Shown: positions 17,523 through 24,928 of the stretch, piece by piece
Numbering within the stretch: the stretch's first letter is position 1
Layout: each line of letters begins with the position of its first letter
Source of the DNA: Gammaproteobacteria bacterium
GTDB lineage: Bacteria; Pseudomonadota; Gammaproteobacteria; Steroidobacterales; GCA-2729495
Reading direction: 5' to 3'
Assembly: GCA_009692345.1 (NCBI GenBank)
Contig: SHZI01000017.1
Span: forward strand, 1-34,956
DNA: 34,956 bases
Translations under genes and position numbers: made by a program
Notes under the pieces: model-generated
Databases searched by the model: none
Told to the model about the DNA's origin: nothing
What the model saw: the letters and a program-made list of their open reading frames with translations, nothing else

Positions 17523-18166
17523 CACTTCCCCTCACTCAGTGCGATAGCGGCCATGCGCAGCGTCTGCTCCACGAGGGCCTCGGGTGTCACACCGTGCTGA
17601 GTCAGAACGGCGCGCTTCATCCTTGCGACCTGGATCGTGCCGTGGGTCATGGCCCAGAGCGCGAGAGCAATCGTGTTTGGGGTGCCGGCCGTGGTCGCGA
17701 TCGAGCCATCACGCATGCCGGTTTCCAGAGCGGTGGTGATCAGGGCGTGAACGCGGGCGCCAGCAGCCAGACAGGCGTAGTCGTTGCTTTCAGTGCCCAT
17801 CGTTGCGGCGTCCGTCGCCTCGAAACGCACCAGAGCCTCGAACTGCAGGGGACACTCGGCAGCGAAGGCAACGTAGGCCCGTCCCAGGGCAACCACGTGC
17901 TCAAGGCCGCTCTGCTTCGCCGGCGAAAGTTTCTCGAAGCGGGTGTACAGATCCCGCAGGGCCCGCTCGCAGATGCCGGACTCCAGGTCGTGTTTGTCCC
18001 GGAAGTAGACGTACAGAAGGCCGCGGGAGAGCCGGGCTTCCCGGGCGACCTGGTCCATGCTGAGACTGTCCAGTCCGCGCTCTGCTGCCACCCGCTGGGC
18101 GGCGTCCAGAATGTCGTTCCGGCGACGCTCTTTCTCTTCCTGGCGACGGCGGGTTAGGGGGTGCAT
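17522..18166 (-). CDS. TetR-family repressor of the efflux operon
   Basis: A 214-residue regulator with a basic N-terminus and a TetR HTH at about 16-62 (ILDAAQRVAAERGLDSLSM, VAREARLSRGLLYVYFRDK). The ligand domain is helical and contains two central cysteines or aromatic clusters (CPLQFEALVRFE, NDYACLAAG). First gene of the tetR-MFP-RND operon; regulators in this position usually repress their own operon and are released by pump substrates. Candidate operators lie directly upstream at 18190-18220. Confidence 0.93.
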   Translation of the reverse strand: MHPLTRRRQEEKERRRNDILDAAQRVAAERGLDSLSMDQVAREARLSRGLLYVYFRDKHDLESGICERALRDLYTRFEKLSPAKQSGLEHVVALGRAYVAFAAECPLQFEALVRFEATDAATMGTESNDYACLAAGARVHALITTALETGMRDGSIATTAGTPNTIALALWAMTHGTIQVARMKRAVLTQHGVTPEALVEQTLRMAAIALSEGK

Positions 18167-18189
18167 GACCGGCAGACTACCGGCCTTTT

Positions 18190-18220
18190 TGACACTCTGT
18201 CAATTAGATGACACGCGTCT
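18190..18220 (-). promoter_or_regulatory. Candidate TetR operator/promoter
   Basis: TGACACTCTGTCA (18190-18202) is a perfect 5-bp inverted repeat around three bases, and the TGACA core recurs as ATGACAC at 18208-18214, inside the looser dyad TAGA...TCTA (18205-18221). They lie 24 bases upstream of the tetR start, where autoregulatory operators are expected. Confidence 0.45.
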
Positions 18221-18243
18221 AGGCAAGGCCCTTGAGCGGGCTC

Positions 18244-19356
18244 TCAGCCTGGGGCTGGGGGCAGCGGCAGCGACGGGGTGGGGAGGCGCAGCGAGCGGGG
18301 GCGGAGCGGCCCGTAGCCGAAGCGGAGCACCACCGACGGCCGGCCGGACGGCTCGCCCAGCTCCATGCCGAGCTGGGGCAGAAACGCGGGAACCTCGGTC
18401 ACAGCGTTTACCCAGGCGTGGCGGATGCCCAGCGAGGTGGACTGCAGCGCGAAGCGCTGCATCGAGCGCCCCACCTCCACCCAGTGCGGGCGGTCGTTGC
18501 TGGCTGCCACGAAAGCGACCAGCCCCGCCGCGCTGCGCAGCTCCGTCACCAGGCGGCCGGTGGCCCGCTCGCCACTCTCCAACAGACTGAACAGCGCCGA
18601 ACCGATGGCGGTCGGCAGCGAGGTCCGGTCGAAGGGTCCCGGCGCCAGGCCGTCCCGGGTCGCCAGCGCGGTGGCCGTATCGAACCGGGTCCAGCGCCGC
18701 AGTTCGGCGACCCTCGCAGGGTCGGCGTACCACTCGCGGCTGGCGGCTATAGCGAGTTCCAGGATGCGGCTCTTCTGCACAGCATCAGTGACCAGCACGG
18801 TTGTCACGCCCGGGCCGCGGGCATAGCGCTCGAGCCGGGTGAGTTCCGCGGCCGGCACCGGCTTGCCATCGTAGAGACTACGGGTGGTTTGCCTGCCGGG
18901 AATCGCTCGTGAGATCGGCGACGGGGACGGCGGCGCCAGTTCGAAGCGGACCGTGACCCCATCCGCAACTCCCTCCCCCACCTGCACATAGCTGCCAAGC
19001 CCGATGGACGCCCCACTCTGTACCAGGTTCTCGGCCGCGCAGCCCAGACTGACATGGAGGTAATGACCGTCGGGATCGACCGCCGGGGACTGTCGCGCCG
19101 GATCCGGGAGAATCGTAATGGCGTCCCGGGCCAGCCGGAACTGCCAGCACTGACTGTTGTACGTAGACGGCGCGAGGGTCGCGTAGCGAACCAGTTCCGC
19201 CAGCAAGCCGGCCAGCGTATCGGGGACTGCGCTCGCGTGCCGCCAGATACCCGCCGCGACCGTCTCGTACTCATCAACGGAAGACTCGCAGCCGCCGAGA
19301 GCAAGACTCCCCAGGGCGAGACCTCCGGCACCAAGCACGTCACGACGGGTAGGCAT
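18244..19356 (-). CDS. Acg/nitroreductase-like flavoprotein with Tat-type and lipobox signal
   Basis: A 370-residue exported protein. The N-terminus MPTRRDVLGAGGLALGSLALGGCES combines a twin-arginine-like RRD with a lipobox LGGC, so it may be a Tat-exported lipoprotein. The body has landmarks of the Acg family of nitroreductase-fold proteins: RYATLAPSTYNSQCWQFRL, GRQTTRSLYDGKPV, RSMQRFALQSTSLGIRHAWV and a C-terminal RPSVVLRFGYG. These proteins are thought to bind FMN, often without classic nitroreductase activity. It lies between the efflux operon and oxyR on the same strand. Substrate is unknown. Confidence 0.75.
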   Translation of the reverse strand: MPTRRDVLGAGGLALGSLALGGCESSVDEYETVAAGIWRHASAVPDTLAGLLAELVRYATLAPSTYNSQCWQFRLARDAITILPDPARQSPAVDPDGHYLHVSLGCAAENLVQSGASIGLGSYVQVGEGVADGVTVRFELAPPSPSPISRAIPGRQTTRSLYDGKPVPAAELTRLERYARGPGVTTVLVTDAVQKSRILELAIAASREWYADPARVAELRRWTRFDTATALATRDGLAPGPFDRTSLPTAIGSALFSLLESGERATGRLVTELRSAAGLVAFVAASNDRPHWVEVGRSMQRFALQSTSLGIRHAWVNAVTEVPAFLPQLGMELGEPSGRPSVVLRFGYGPLRPRSLRLPTPSLPLPPAPG

Positions 19357-19386
19357 ACAGATATTCCCCGGGTTCAGCCGCTGATT

Positions 19387-20295
19387 CTAGCGAGGGCCCT
19401 GCGACCCAGCGAGCTGGCGCAAGTGGCTGCCCAGCTGCCGAAACTCCACGCCGCGAGTGGAGCCCTGCCGCCAGGCGAGGCCGATCTCCCGGTAGTTGCG
19501 CCCGGGCAGCGGATAGGTCTGCACCCGCGTCCCGGCGAGGAGCGCCGAGCCTTCGGCCATCTCTGGCAGGAAGGTAATACCCAGGTCTGCATCCACCATC
19601 TCAATCAGAGTCAGGAGACTGGAGGCCTGGAAGGGGCTGATCTTCTCGGCACTCTTCAGCCTGCAGGCGGATATGGCGTGCTCCCGCAGGCAATGCCCCT
19701 CGTTGAGCAGCAACACCGAGTCCCGGTCGAGGCGGCTGTAGTTGTAGTTCGCGGGGTTCACCAGCTCCGTGCCACGCCGGCAGGCCAGGCGGAACGCATC
19801 CCTGAACAAGGGCTGCACTTCGACATTGTCCAGGTCGAAAGGCAGGGCCAGCAGCAACAGGTCGAGCTCGCCCTTCAGGAGTTTCCCGTGAATTTCCGCC
19901 GTGGTCCCCTCGTGGAGGAACAAGCGGAGTTTGGGCAGTACCTTGCGGAGGCGGGGCAGCACTCTGGGGAGCAGGAATGGCGCTATGGTCGGAATGACCC
20001 CAAGGCGCAAAGGGCCGGCGAGCGGCGTCCGCTCTGTCTGGGCAAGAGCCACCAGTGCCTCGATGTCCCGGAGGCACAGCCGGGCCTGGGTCGCCATCTC
20101 CTGGCCGAGGGCAGTAATGGTGACCCGCCGGTTGGTGCGATCCACGAGGCGCACCCCCAGCAGGGTTTCCAGCTCACGGATCGCGATGCTGAACGCCGAC
20201 TGGGACACAAAGCAGGCAGCCGCCGCCTTGCCGAAATGCAGGTGCTCGGCAAGTGCGGCAAAGTAGCGGAGCTGCCGGGTGCTGGGAAGGCTCAT
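19387..20295 (-). CDS. oxyR: Hydrogen peroxide-sensing LysR-type regulator OxyR
   Basis: A 302-residue LysR-type regulator. HTH near the N-terminus (FGKAAAACFVSQSAFSIAIR) is typical of OxyR. The redox cysteine pair is present: LLNEGHCLREHAISAC holds Cys residues nine apart, as in the C199/C208 pair of E. coli, supporting peroxide sensing by disulfide formation. Other OxyR landmarks are LPFDLDNVEVQPLF and ASSLLTLIEMVDADLGITFLP. ATG at 20295. The divergent neighbour, expected to be a peroxide-defence gene it controls, is a broken peroxiredoxin. Confidence 0.93.
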   Translation of the reverse strand: MSLPSTRQLRYFAALAEHLHFGKAAAACFVSQSAFSIAIRELETLLGVRLVDRTNRRVTITALGQEMATQARLCLRDIEALVALAQTERTPLAGPLRLGVIPTIAPFLLPRVLPRLRKVLPKLRLFLHEGTTAEIHGKLLKGELDLLLLALPFDLDNVEVQPLFRDAFRLACRRGTELVNPANYNYSRLDRDSVLLLNEGHCLREHAISACRLKSAEKISPFQASSLLTLIEMVDADLGITFLPEMAEGSALLAGTRVQTYPLPGRNYREIGLAWRQGSTRGVEFRQLGSHLRQLAGSQGPR

Positions 20296-20392
20296 GTTCT
20301 ACTCGGTAGATTGTTCTGATAGAAACATTATGGTTTGTGATTGTCCTCCCTGCGGGCATACTCGCGCCATACCCACAGAGGAACCTCAGACC
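20296..20392. promoter_or_regulatory. oxyR / peroxiredoxin divergent promoter region
   Basis: A relatively AT-rich 97-base gap in which TGATAGAAACATTATGG (about 20319-20335) contains an ATAG-like half-site and a loosely opposed TAT, as in OxyR operators. The region would once have served both oxyR and the now broken peroxiredoxin. The operator match is partial. Confidence 0.4.
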
Positions 20393-20535
20393 ATGCTGCA
20401 GAGCCACTAAGGCCAGCGCGTACCCGACGTGACCTTTCGCACCCGCCAGGGGGGACAGAATGGGTAGACCGGACCAGCAAGGACATTTTCGCGGGCCGCA
20501 CTGTCATCGTCTTTTCCCTGCCTGGCGCCTTCAGT
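20393..20535 (+). pseudogene. Peroxiredoxin (Prx5/glutaredoxin-type), truncated and frameshifted
   Basis: Starting at ATG 20393 the peptide begins MLQSH and hits TAA at 20408-20410. Beyond it the same frame reads [15 protein letters not shown], the usual start of Prx5-type peroxiredoxins, then TAG. Shifting frame restores [20 protein letters not shown] and LPGAFS, matching the family up to just before its PTCS active-site cysteine. Homology stops at about 20535, where the 3' end of a vapC remnant begins. So there is an early nonsense codon, a frameshift and loss of the whole catalytic half. It was divergently paired with oxyR, a common arrangement. Confidence 0.75.
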
Positions 20536-20929
20536 CAGTTCAGCGCCCCGCCGGCAGGCCACAGGCGCAGGTTTGTCAGCCTGACGATCAGGCCGAAGTC
20601 CTTGTCGGTAGTCAGGAGCATAAGTCTGTAACGCAGACACAGCTGCGCCAGCAAGGCGTCGATCGTGCCGATCTGAACCCCTGCCTGGCGGCAGGCATTG
20701 CGGAGCTCCGCAGCAGCGATGTGGTCGCGCCGGTCGGGAACCACCAGTGGCAGGCTGGAGAAATGCTCGATGATCTGGATCCCTGCCTTGGGACCCGAGA
20801 AGCCCTGCAGCAACTCCTGCAGGACGAGACCTGTCGTGAACAGCCGCTCACCGCGGTCAAGCGCCATTACCAGTGCGCCGACCTCGGCACCCTGGCCCGG
20901 GACATCACGCCGCAGAGCGGGGGACCAGA
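20535..20929 (-). pseudogene. VapC-type PIN ribonuclease, 5'-truncated
   Basis: From WSPALRRDVPGQGAE onward the frame reads a normal VapC ([43 protein letters not shown]) with an intact C-terminus. The N-terminal strand that should carry VDTSV and the first catalytic Asp is missing; the sequence in front (HF, then unrelated) does not resemble a PIN domain and has no start. The first in-frame ATG (20867) would skip still more. No antitoxin gene is upstream, that space being taken by the MazG-like gene. Its TGA lies within the former peroxiredoxin gene, so the two remnants are fused head to tail. Confidence 0.7.
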
Positions 20930-20987
20930 AATGCCACCGGCGAAGGCGGGTATTTCGACCTGAAATGGCTGGCTGTAGGATGCGGAT

Positions 20988-21320
20988 ATGGCCGAACTGG
21001 ATGACCTGAAACACCGACTGCGGGACTTCGCTTTGGCCCGGGACTGGGAGCAGTTCCACACTCCCAAGAACCTGGCCATGGCGCTGGTAGCGGAGGCCGC
21101 CGAGGTGGTCGAGCATTTCCAGTGGCTGACCGCTGCAGAAAGCCAGGCCCTGGATCCTTCAAAACGGGCCGAGGTGGCCCTGGAAATGGCGGATGTCCTG
21201 CTCTATCTGGTCATGCTGGCAGACCAGCTCGAAGTTGACCTGGCGGACGTGGCCCACCACAAGATCAACCTCAACGAAAAGCGTTTCCCACCTCCGCCCC
21301 GCCCGCAGGAGCGCCTTTAG
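20988..21320 (+). CDS. MazG-like nucleotide pyrophosphohydrolase
   Basis: A 110-residue all-alpha NTP pyrophosphatase similar to the dCTPase/RS21-C6 group, which cleaves non-canonical or excess (d)NTPs to monophosphates. The metal-binding signature is split over two helices: LVAEAAEVVEHFQWL (ExxE) and LEMADVLLYLV (ExxD). N-terminal LRDFALARDWEQFHTPKNLA is typical. ATG at 20988 has no strong Shine-Dalgarno. The tail PPPPRPQERL is odd: QERL and the TAG come from a REP-like element at 21305-21326 whose head has changed from GTAG to GCAG. Confidence 0.88.
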   Translation: MAELDDLKHRLRDFALARDWEQFHTPKNLAMALVAEAAEVVEHFQWLTAAESQALDPSKRAEVALEMADVLLYLVMLADQLEVDLADVAHHKINLNEKRFPPPPRPQERL

Positions 21321-21326
21321 GCGCGA
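21305..21326 (+). repeat. REP-like unit with GCAG head
   Basis: A single 22-base copy of the GTAGGAGCGCC-TTTA-GGCGCGA unit with T to C in the head. In the frame of the MazG-like gene it is read CAG GAG CGC CTT TAG, so the second potential stop, in the loop, ends the protein. It lies between convergent genes. Confidence 0.8.
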
Positions 21327-21337
21327 CCCTCACCACC

Positions 21338-21970
21338 TCAGAAGCATGCCGGAATCTCCGTCACCGGCTTCGCAAAGAACGCCAGGGCATTCACGACCAC
21401 CAGAAAGTAAATCAGCAGCGCACCCAGCCGGCGGTCGTGGGCGACGCCCCTGATGCTGCCAGCGATGCCGTAAGCCGGCGCCAGCAGAGAAAGGTTCAGG
21501 TACTTGAGGGTCGCTGCAAGCCCACCAAGCAGGGGCACCAGCCCAAGATCACTCCCCACGGGCGCAACCGCCAGCTGATAGAGGGCCAGGTCCTCCAGGC
21601 AGTCGAAGGCAGAGGCCAGCAACGGCGCCCACATCAGTACCTTGCCGACGCGCTGCCAGGTGGCCGGTAAACGCAGCGTGAGGAGCCCGAGCAGGCCGGT
21701 CAGCAGAAAGCCGTAGCCCCAGGCAAAGACGACGTCTCCGGGAATCAGCAGGCCGGCGATCGCGGTGCGCTGCCCGGGGCTGAAGGAGTCCAGGACTTCT
21801 GCGGCCCGACCGCCTGTAAAGGCGAGCTGCAGGCAGGTGAGCTCGGGCAGCCGCTCCCCGATCACTGGCACATAGGGCCCCATGAGAACGCCCGTCGCGT
21901 AGCCAAAGATGGCCACGCCGAGCAGGGCCATGCCCGCAAAAATCCAGGCTTGTTTTGTTGACTGTTCCAT
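21338..21970 (-). CDS. Polytopic membrane protein, unknown
   Basis: Starting at ATG 21970 (MEQSTKQAW), a 210-residue protein with about five hydrophobic helices, among them WIFAGMALLGVAIFGYATGV, DVVFAWGYGFLLTGLLGLLT and RLGALLIYFLVVVNALAFFA. A polar loop (LACLEDLALYQLAVAPVG-like) separates the pairs. An upstream extension is possible in the frame but crosses the divergent TIGR02450 gene and is not protein-like. No family recognised. Divergent from 21980 with only nine bases between starts. Confidence 0.7.
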   Translation of the reverse strand: MEQSTKQAWIFAGMALLGVAIFGYATGVLMGPYVPVIGERLPELTCLQLAFTGGRAAEVLDSFSPGQRTAIAGLLIPGDVVFAWGYGFLLTGLLGLLTLRLPATWQRVGKVLMWAPLLASAFDCLEDLALYQLAVAPVGSDLGLVPLLGGLAATLKYLNLSLLAPAYGIAGSIRGVAHDRRLGALLIYFLVVVNALAFFAKPVTEIPACF

Positions 21971-21979
21971 ACTGGTCAG

Positions 21980-22195
21980 ATGATCCGCCTGAACCCGGAA
22001 AAACTCCACCTCAGCAAATGGACGGCCACGAAGCCTGTCCGCAAGGAAAAGCATTTCATTGTCACTGCCCTGATCCGGGACGACCAGGAGGCCGTCATCA
22101 GCTGCCTGATTGAGGCCGTCCATAGCCGGAAGTTGCGGGAGATCGACTGGCGGGAATTGAAGGATCCGGAGAAGTGGCTGCAGGGCTGGCGCTGA
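21980..22195 (+). CDS. TIGR02450/DUF2389 family small protein
   Basis: A 71-residue protein whose opening LNPEKLHLSKWTATKPVRKE, followed by KHFIVTALIRD, is the hallmark of the TIGR02450 family, small Trp-containing proteins widespread in proteobacteria and of unknown function. The C-terminus (REIDWRELKDPEKWLQGW) also fits. Its length is normal. It starts nine bases from the divergent membrane protein and is convergent with rlmJ. Confidence 0.88.
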   Translation: MIRLNPEKLHLSKWTATKPVRKEKHFIVTALIRDDQEAVISCLIEAVHSRKLREIDWRELKDPEKWLQGWR

Positions 22196-22205
22196 ATCGA
22201 CAGGA

Positions 22206-22227
22206 TCGCGGCTCAAGCCGCTCCTAC
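22206..22227 (-). repeat. REP-like unit, GCGGC variant
   Basis: On the minus strand GTAGGAGCGGC-TTGA-GCCGCGA, the second sub-family of the repeat, with head and tail identical to the GCGCC type but a compensated stem. Its TAG (22226-22224) is the stop codon of rlmJ. Confidence 0.85.
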
Positions 22228-23066
22228 GATGGTGTCAGCCACTCCACCCGCCAGCCGCTGCGGTCGTCGTTCTTCAGGGTTGCCCAGAGCCAGGGCAGAA
22301 GGGCATTCAGCTTCTGATCCAGCCCAAAAGGGGGATTGACGATGCAGAGCCCGGAGCCCCGCATCCCGTCGAAGCCCTCTGCTTCCACCCGTAACTCGGC
22401 CTGCAGGATTTTCGGGAGGCCGGTGGCCCGCACCTTCGCCGTGAAGCGCTCGGCCAGCGGGTGCCGGATTACCGGATACCACAACAGGTAGACCCCGCCC
22501 GGCCAGCGGCGGTGGCAGGTCTGCAGCAGTTCGATCACCGTGGTGAAGTCTTCCTTCACCTCGTAAGAGGAATCGACCAGCACGGCACCGCGCTTCTCCC
22601 GGGGGGGCACGAGCGCGGGGACGCCCTCGAAGGCATCCCGGTCGTGGATGTGCACGCGGTGGTCCCGGCCAAAGTTCCGGTGGAGCCGGGCGAGGGCCGC
22701 CGGGTGCAGTTCCAGCAGTTCCAGATGATCCTCCGGCCGCAGCAGGTGGCGGACCACCTGGGGCGAGCCGGGATAAAGGTCCAGCTCCTGCCGGCCGGCA
22801 TTCAGCGCCCTGACCGCAGCCAGATAGTCCTGCACTGCGGCCGGGGGCTGTGCAGCGGCCAGCAGCCGCCGGATGCCACCGGCGAACTCCTCGTTTTTCC
22901 GGGCCTCATTACTCCGCAGATCGTAAACGCCGGAGCCGGCGTGCGCATCCAGGACCCGCAGGGGCGCGTCCTTCCGCTGCAGGGCGCGGACCACGAGGGC
23001 CAGCACCGAGTGCTTCAGGACGTCGGCGTGGTTGCCGGCGTGGTAGTCGTGCTGATAGCTCAACAT
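22224..23066 (-). CDS. rlmJ: 23S rRNA (adenine2030-N6)-methyltransferase RlmJ
   Basis: A 280-residue enzyme, the length of E. coli RlmJ, which N6-methylates A2030 of 23S rRNA. Diagnostic features are the N-terminus MLSYQHDYHAGNHADVLKH, SAM-binding VLDAHAGSGVYDL, the DSSYE region following VLVD, and the catalytic NPPF in LCIVNPPFGLDQ. I choose ATG 23066 because RlmJ begins MLSY; a TTG nine bases upstream would add MSQ. The stop is within a REP-like element. It is divergent from yebC, with 16 bases between starts. Confidence 0.93.
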   Translation of the reverse strand: MLSYQHDYHAGNHADVLKHSVLALVVRALQRKDAPLRVLDAHAGSGVYDLRSNEARKNEEFAGGIRRLLAAAQPPAAVQDYLAAVRALNAGRQELDLYPGSPQVVRHLLRPEDHLELLELHPAALARLHRNFGRDHRVHIHDRDAFEGVPALVPPREKRGAVLVDSSYEVKEDFTTVIELLQTCHRRWPGGVYLLWYPVIRHPLAERFTAKVRATGLPKILQAELRVEAEGFDGMRGSGLCIVNPPFGLDQKLNALLPWLWATLKNDDRSGWRVEWLTPS

Positions 23067-23082
23067 CTGAGACAATTAGCCT

Positions 23083-23805
23083 ATGGGACGCATCTTTGAA
23101 ACCAGAAAACATGTGATGTTTGCCCGCTGGAACCGCATGGCGAAGCAGTTCACGCGGATCGGCAAGGACATCACCATTGCGGTCAAGGCTGCAGGCCCCG
23201 ACCCCGACAACAACCCGACCCTGCGCCGGGTTATCCAGAACGCCCGCTCCGTCAACATGCCCAAGGACAAGGTCGAGGCAGCCATCAAGCGCGCCTCAGG
23301 CAAGGACGTGGCGAGCTACGAAGAAGTCATTTACGAGGGGTACGCCCCCCACGGTATCGCCGTACTTGTGCAGACAGCCACCGACAACCCCACCCGGACA
23401 GTCGGCAACGTCCGCAACGCCTTCAACAAGAACGGGGGCAATTTTGGCAGCACGGGCAGCGTGAGCTTCATGTTCCGCCGGATGGGCGTTTTCCGCCTCG
23501 ATCCGTCGGGTATCGACCAGGACGATCTCGAACTGTACCTGATTGATCACGGGCTCGATGAAATGGGCGAGAGCACCGGGGAAAAGGGCGAACCCCAGCT
23601 GGTGGTTCGCTGCAATTTCCCGGACTTCGGCCAGCTGCAGAAGGGCCTGGAGGACCGGGGCATTACCCCCCTGTCAGCGGAGCAGGAATACATCTGCACC
23701 ACGCCCACGGAGCTGCCGGAAGACCAGGCCAAGGAAGCCCTCGAACTCATCGACAAGCTGGAGCAGGACGAGGACGTACAAAGGGTGTTTCACACCCTGG
23801 TTTGA
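23083..23805 (+). CDS. YebC/PmpR-family protein (YebC2/YeeN-like)
   Basis: A 240-residue YebC-family protein. The N-terminus [20 protein letters not shown] belongs to the YeeN/YebC2 branch rather than to canonical YebC (AGHSKWANIKHRK). Family blocks [30 protein letters not shown] and [14 protein letters not shown] are intact. Once annotated as transcription factors; work on YebC-family proteins points to ribosome-associated help at hard-to-translate stretches such as polyproline. No Shine-Dalgarno stands before ATG 23083, and the gap to rlmJ is only 16 bases, so a short or absent leader is possible. Confidence 0.92.
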   Translation: MGRIFETRKHVMFARWNRMAKQFTRIGKDITIAVKAAGPDPDNNPTLRRVIQNARSVNMPKDKVEAAIKRASGKDVASYEEVIYEGYAPHGIAVLVQTATDNPTRTVGNVRNAFNKNGGNFGSTGSVSFMFRRMGVFRLDPSGIDQDDLELYLIDHGLDEMGESTGEKGEPQLVVRCNFPDFGQLQKGLEDRGITPLSAEQEYICTTPTELPEDQAKEALELIDKLEQDEDVQRVFHTLV

Positions 23806-23809
23806 GGCG

Positions 23810-23848
23810 AAAAAAAGCCCGGAGCACCCCTAAAGTCGCTCCAGGCTT
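23810..23848 (-). terminator. Intrinsic terminator of the HU gene
   Basis: On the minus strand AAGCCTGGAGC ... GCTCCGGGCTT (one mismatch/wobble in the stem) is followed by seven T residues (23816-23810). It lies 24 bases after the HU stop codon and just beyond the convergent yebC stop. Confidence 0.85.
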
Positions 23849-23871
23849 CAGATTCGAGTGTGGCGTCGGCC

Positions 23872-24183
23872 TTAGTTGACCATGGCCTTGAGCGCCTTCA
23901 ACGGCAGAATGCGGACCTTCTTGGAGGCCGGCTTGGCCTTGAAGGTCATCTCTTTGCCGGTGAACGGGTTGGTGCCTTCCCGCTGCTTGGTGGCGGGCTT
24001 CTTGACGACCTTCAGCTTGAGCAGACCCGGCATGGTGAACAGGCCGCCGCTGCGGAGGGCCTTGCGAATGATGCCGCCCAGGGCATCCAGCACTGCGCTG
24101 GCGTCTTTCCGGGACAGTCCGGTTTCCTTGGCGATGTGGTTCAGGATATCCGACTTGGTTGGCGCGCCACCGTTCTTGGCCAT
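23872..24183 (-). CDS. HU-family nucleoid DNA-binding protein
   Basis: A basic 103-residue HU/IHF-type protein starting at ATG 24183 (MAKNGGAPTKSDILN) behind GAGGGAG. Typical blocks are HIAKETGLSRKDASAVLDAL, RSGGLFTMPGLLKLKV and the DNA-contact loop with TNPFTGKEMTFKAKPASKKV. A longer frame to 24231 adds a non-conserved stretch and is not preferred. The NPFTG follows the HU pattern (R-NPxTG) although Arg is replaced by Thr. Monocistronic with its own terminator. Confidence 0.9.
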   Translation of the reverse strand: MAKNGGAPTKSDILNHIAKETGLSRKDASAVLDALGGIIRKALRSGGLFTMPGLLKLKVVKKPATKQREGTNPFTGKEMTFKAKPASKKVRILPLKALKAMVN

Positions 24184-24523
24184 GCTTGAAATACTCCCTC
24201 GTGTTGACGAATTAACCGCGGTTCGCAGCAATATTGCTGGTTCCGGCGCAGAAACATAGTGCGTGCTGCCGCTGGCCGCAAGCCTTTATTTCAGGGCCGG
24301 GAAGCACTACTTGTGCTGGTGGTCGGTTTTCTGGCAGCGAAATCCGCAGCTTCCCGCGCCCTCAGCCTGCCGCGTCGAGCACGAGCAGGCGCCCCAAAGC
24401 CACGGACCCCACGCACTGTTTCTGCACGCCGCAACCGCTGACCTGCGCGAACATGAAGCAGCGTGGTCCCAGTAAAAACGGGAAAAACCCTTTGTTTACA
24501 GGCTTTGCACTGCGGGATCGCGG
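24184..24523. other. Intergenic region between HU and PilZ genes
   Basis: About 340 bases without a convincing gene on either strand; short frames here lack any family look. The left end carries the divergent HU leader (GTTGACGAATTAACCG at about 24202). No tRNA-like fold or repeat family was seen. The right end is locally A-rich (AGTAAAAACGGGAAAAACCC, 24470-24489) ahead of the sigma-54-like site and could bind an activator or IHF. Confidence 0.4.
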
Positions 24524-24540
24524 TGGCACGAAAAGTGCAA
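24524..24540 (+). promoter_or_regulatory. Sigma-54-like promoter of the PilZ gene
   Basis: TGGCACGAAAAGTGCAA matches the -24/-12 consensus TGGCAC-N5-TTGCA with one change. The invariant GG and GC dinucleotides are separated by exactly ten bases. It lies about 50 bases upstream of the ATG at 24590, on the correct strand. Confidence 0.6.
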
Positions 24541-24589
24541 AACAGTTTCTGTCGAGGGGCATGGTTGCCTCGCGGAAGGAGATTCGCGC

Positions 24590-24928
24590 ATGGAACATCG
24601 CTGTGGCACACGACGGAACCTGGGACTCACGGTGCTCATCCGGCGCCGGGGCTGGGCCGGCTCGGTGGTCGCTGAACTGACCAACATCAGCATCAGCGGC
24701 GCGTTCATCGAGGCCTCGCCGGCGGCATTTCCGCAGCATTCCCTGGCCCAGATCGAAACCACTGCCCCAGGGGAAGCCGGTGGGCGGCTGATGACCTGCC
24801 GGGCCGTGGTGGCCCGGGTGGCGGGGAACGGGGTCGGCCTGGTCTTCGATCAGATCCGTCTTCGATCAGATCCGACCCCGGGGTCTGGCCGCTCTCTTCC
24901 CCGCTGGCGTGCCCTTAACTCAGGCTGA
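24590..24928 (+). CDS. PilZ-domain protein (c-di-GMP binding) with altered C-terminus
   Basis: A 112-residue PilZ protein preceded by a good Shine-Dalgarno (GGAAGGA, 24574-24580). The c-di-GMP motifs are present in adapted form: RCGTRRN for RxxxR and NISISGAFIEA for DxSxxG (Asp replaced by Asn). Beta-strand VARVAGNGVGLVFDQI ends the recognisable domain. A 16-base exact tandem duplication (24843-24874) immediately after VFDQI shifts the frame, so the tail LRSDPTPGSGRSLPRWRALNSG is new; removing one copy would restore FDQIRPRGLAALFPAGVP, a more typical PilZ end. Sigma-54-like control fits with motility or pilus proteins; target is unknown. Confidence 0.8.
   Translation: MEHRCGTRRNLGLTVLIRRRGWAGSVVAELTNISISGAFIEASPAAFPQHSLAQIETTAPGEAGGRLMTCRAVVARVAGNGVGLVFDQIRLRSDPTPGSGRSLPRWRALNSG
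24843..24874 (+). repeat. 16-base perfect tandem duplication within the PilZ gene
   Basis: TCTTCGATCAGATCCG occurs twice in immediate succession (24843-24858 and 24859-24874). The unit is not a multiple of three and therefore changes the reading frame behind it. Confidence 0.9.

Noticed and set aside
19054-20319. Plus-strand ORF of about 421 codons opposite oxyR and the Acg-like gene
   Set aside because: Shadow of two well-supported genes; no motif.
24184-24589. tRNA or small RNA gene in the HU-PilZ gap
   Set aside because: I could not find a cloverleaf, CCA-end or terminator; only regulatory-looking sequence is supported.
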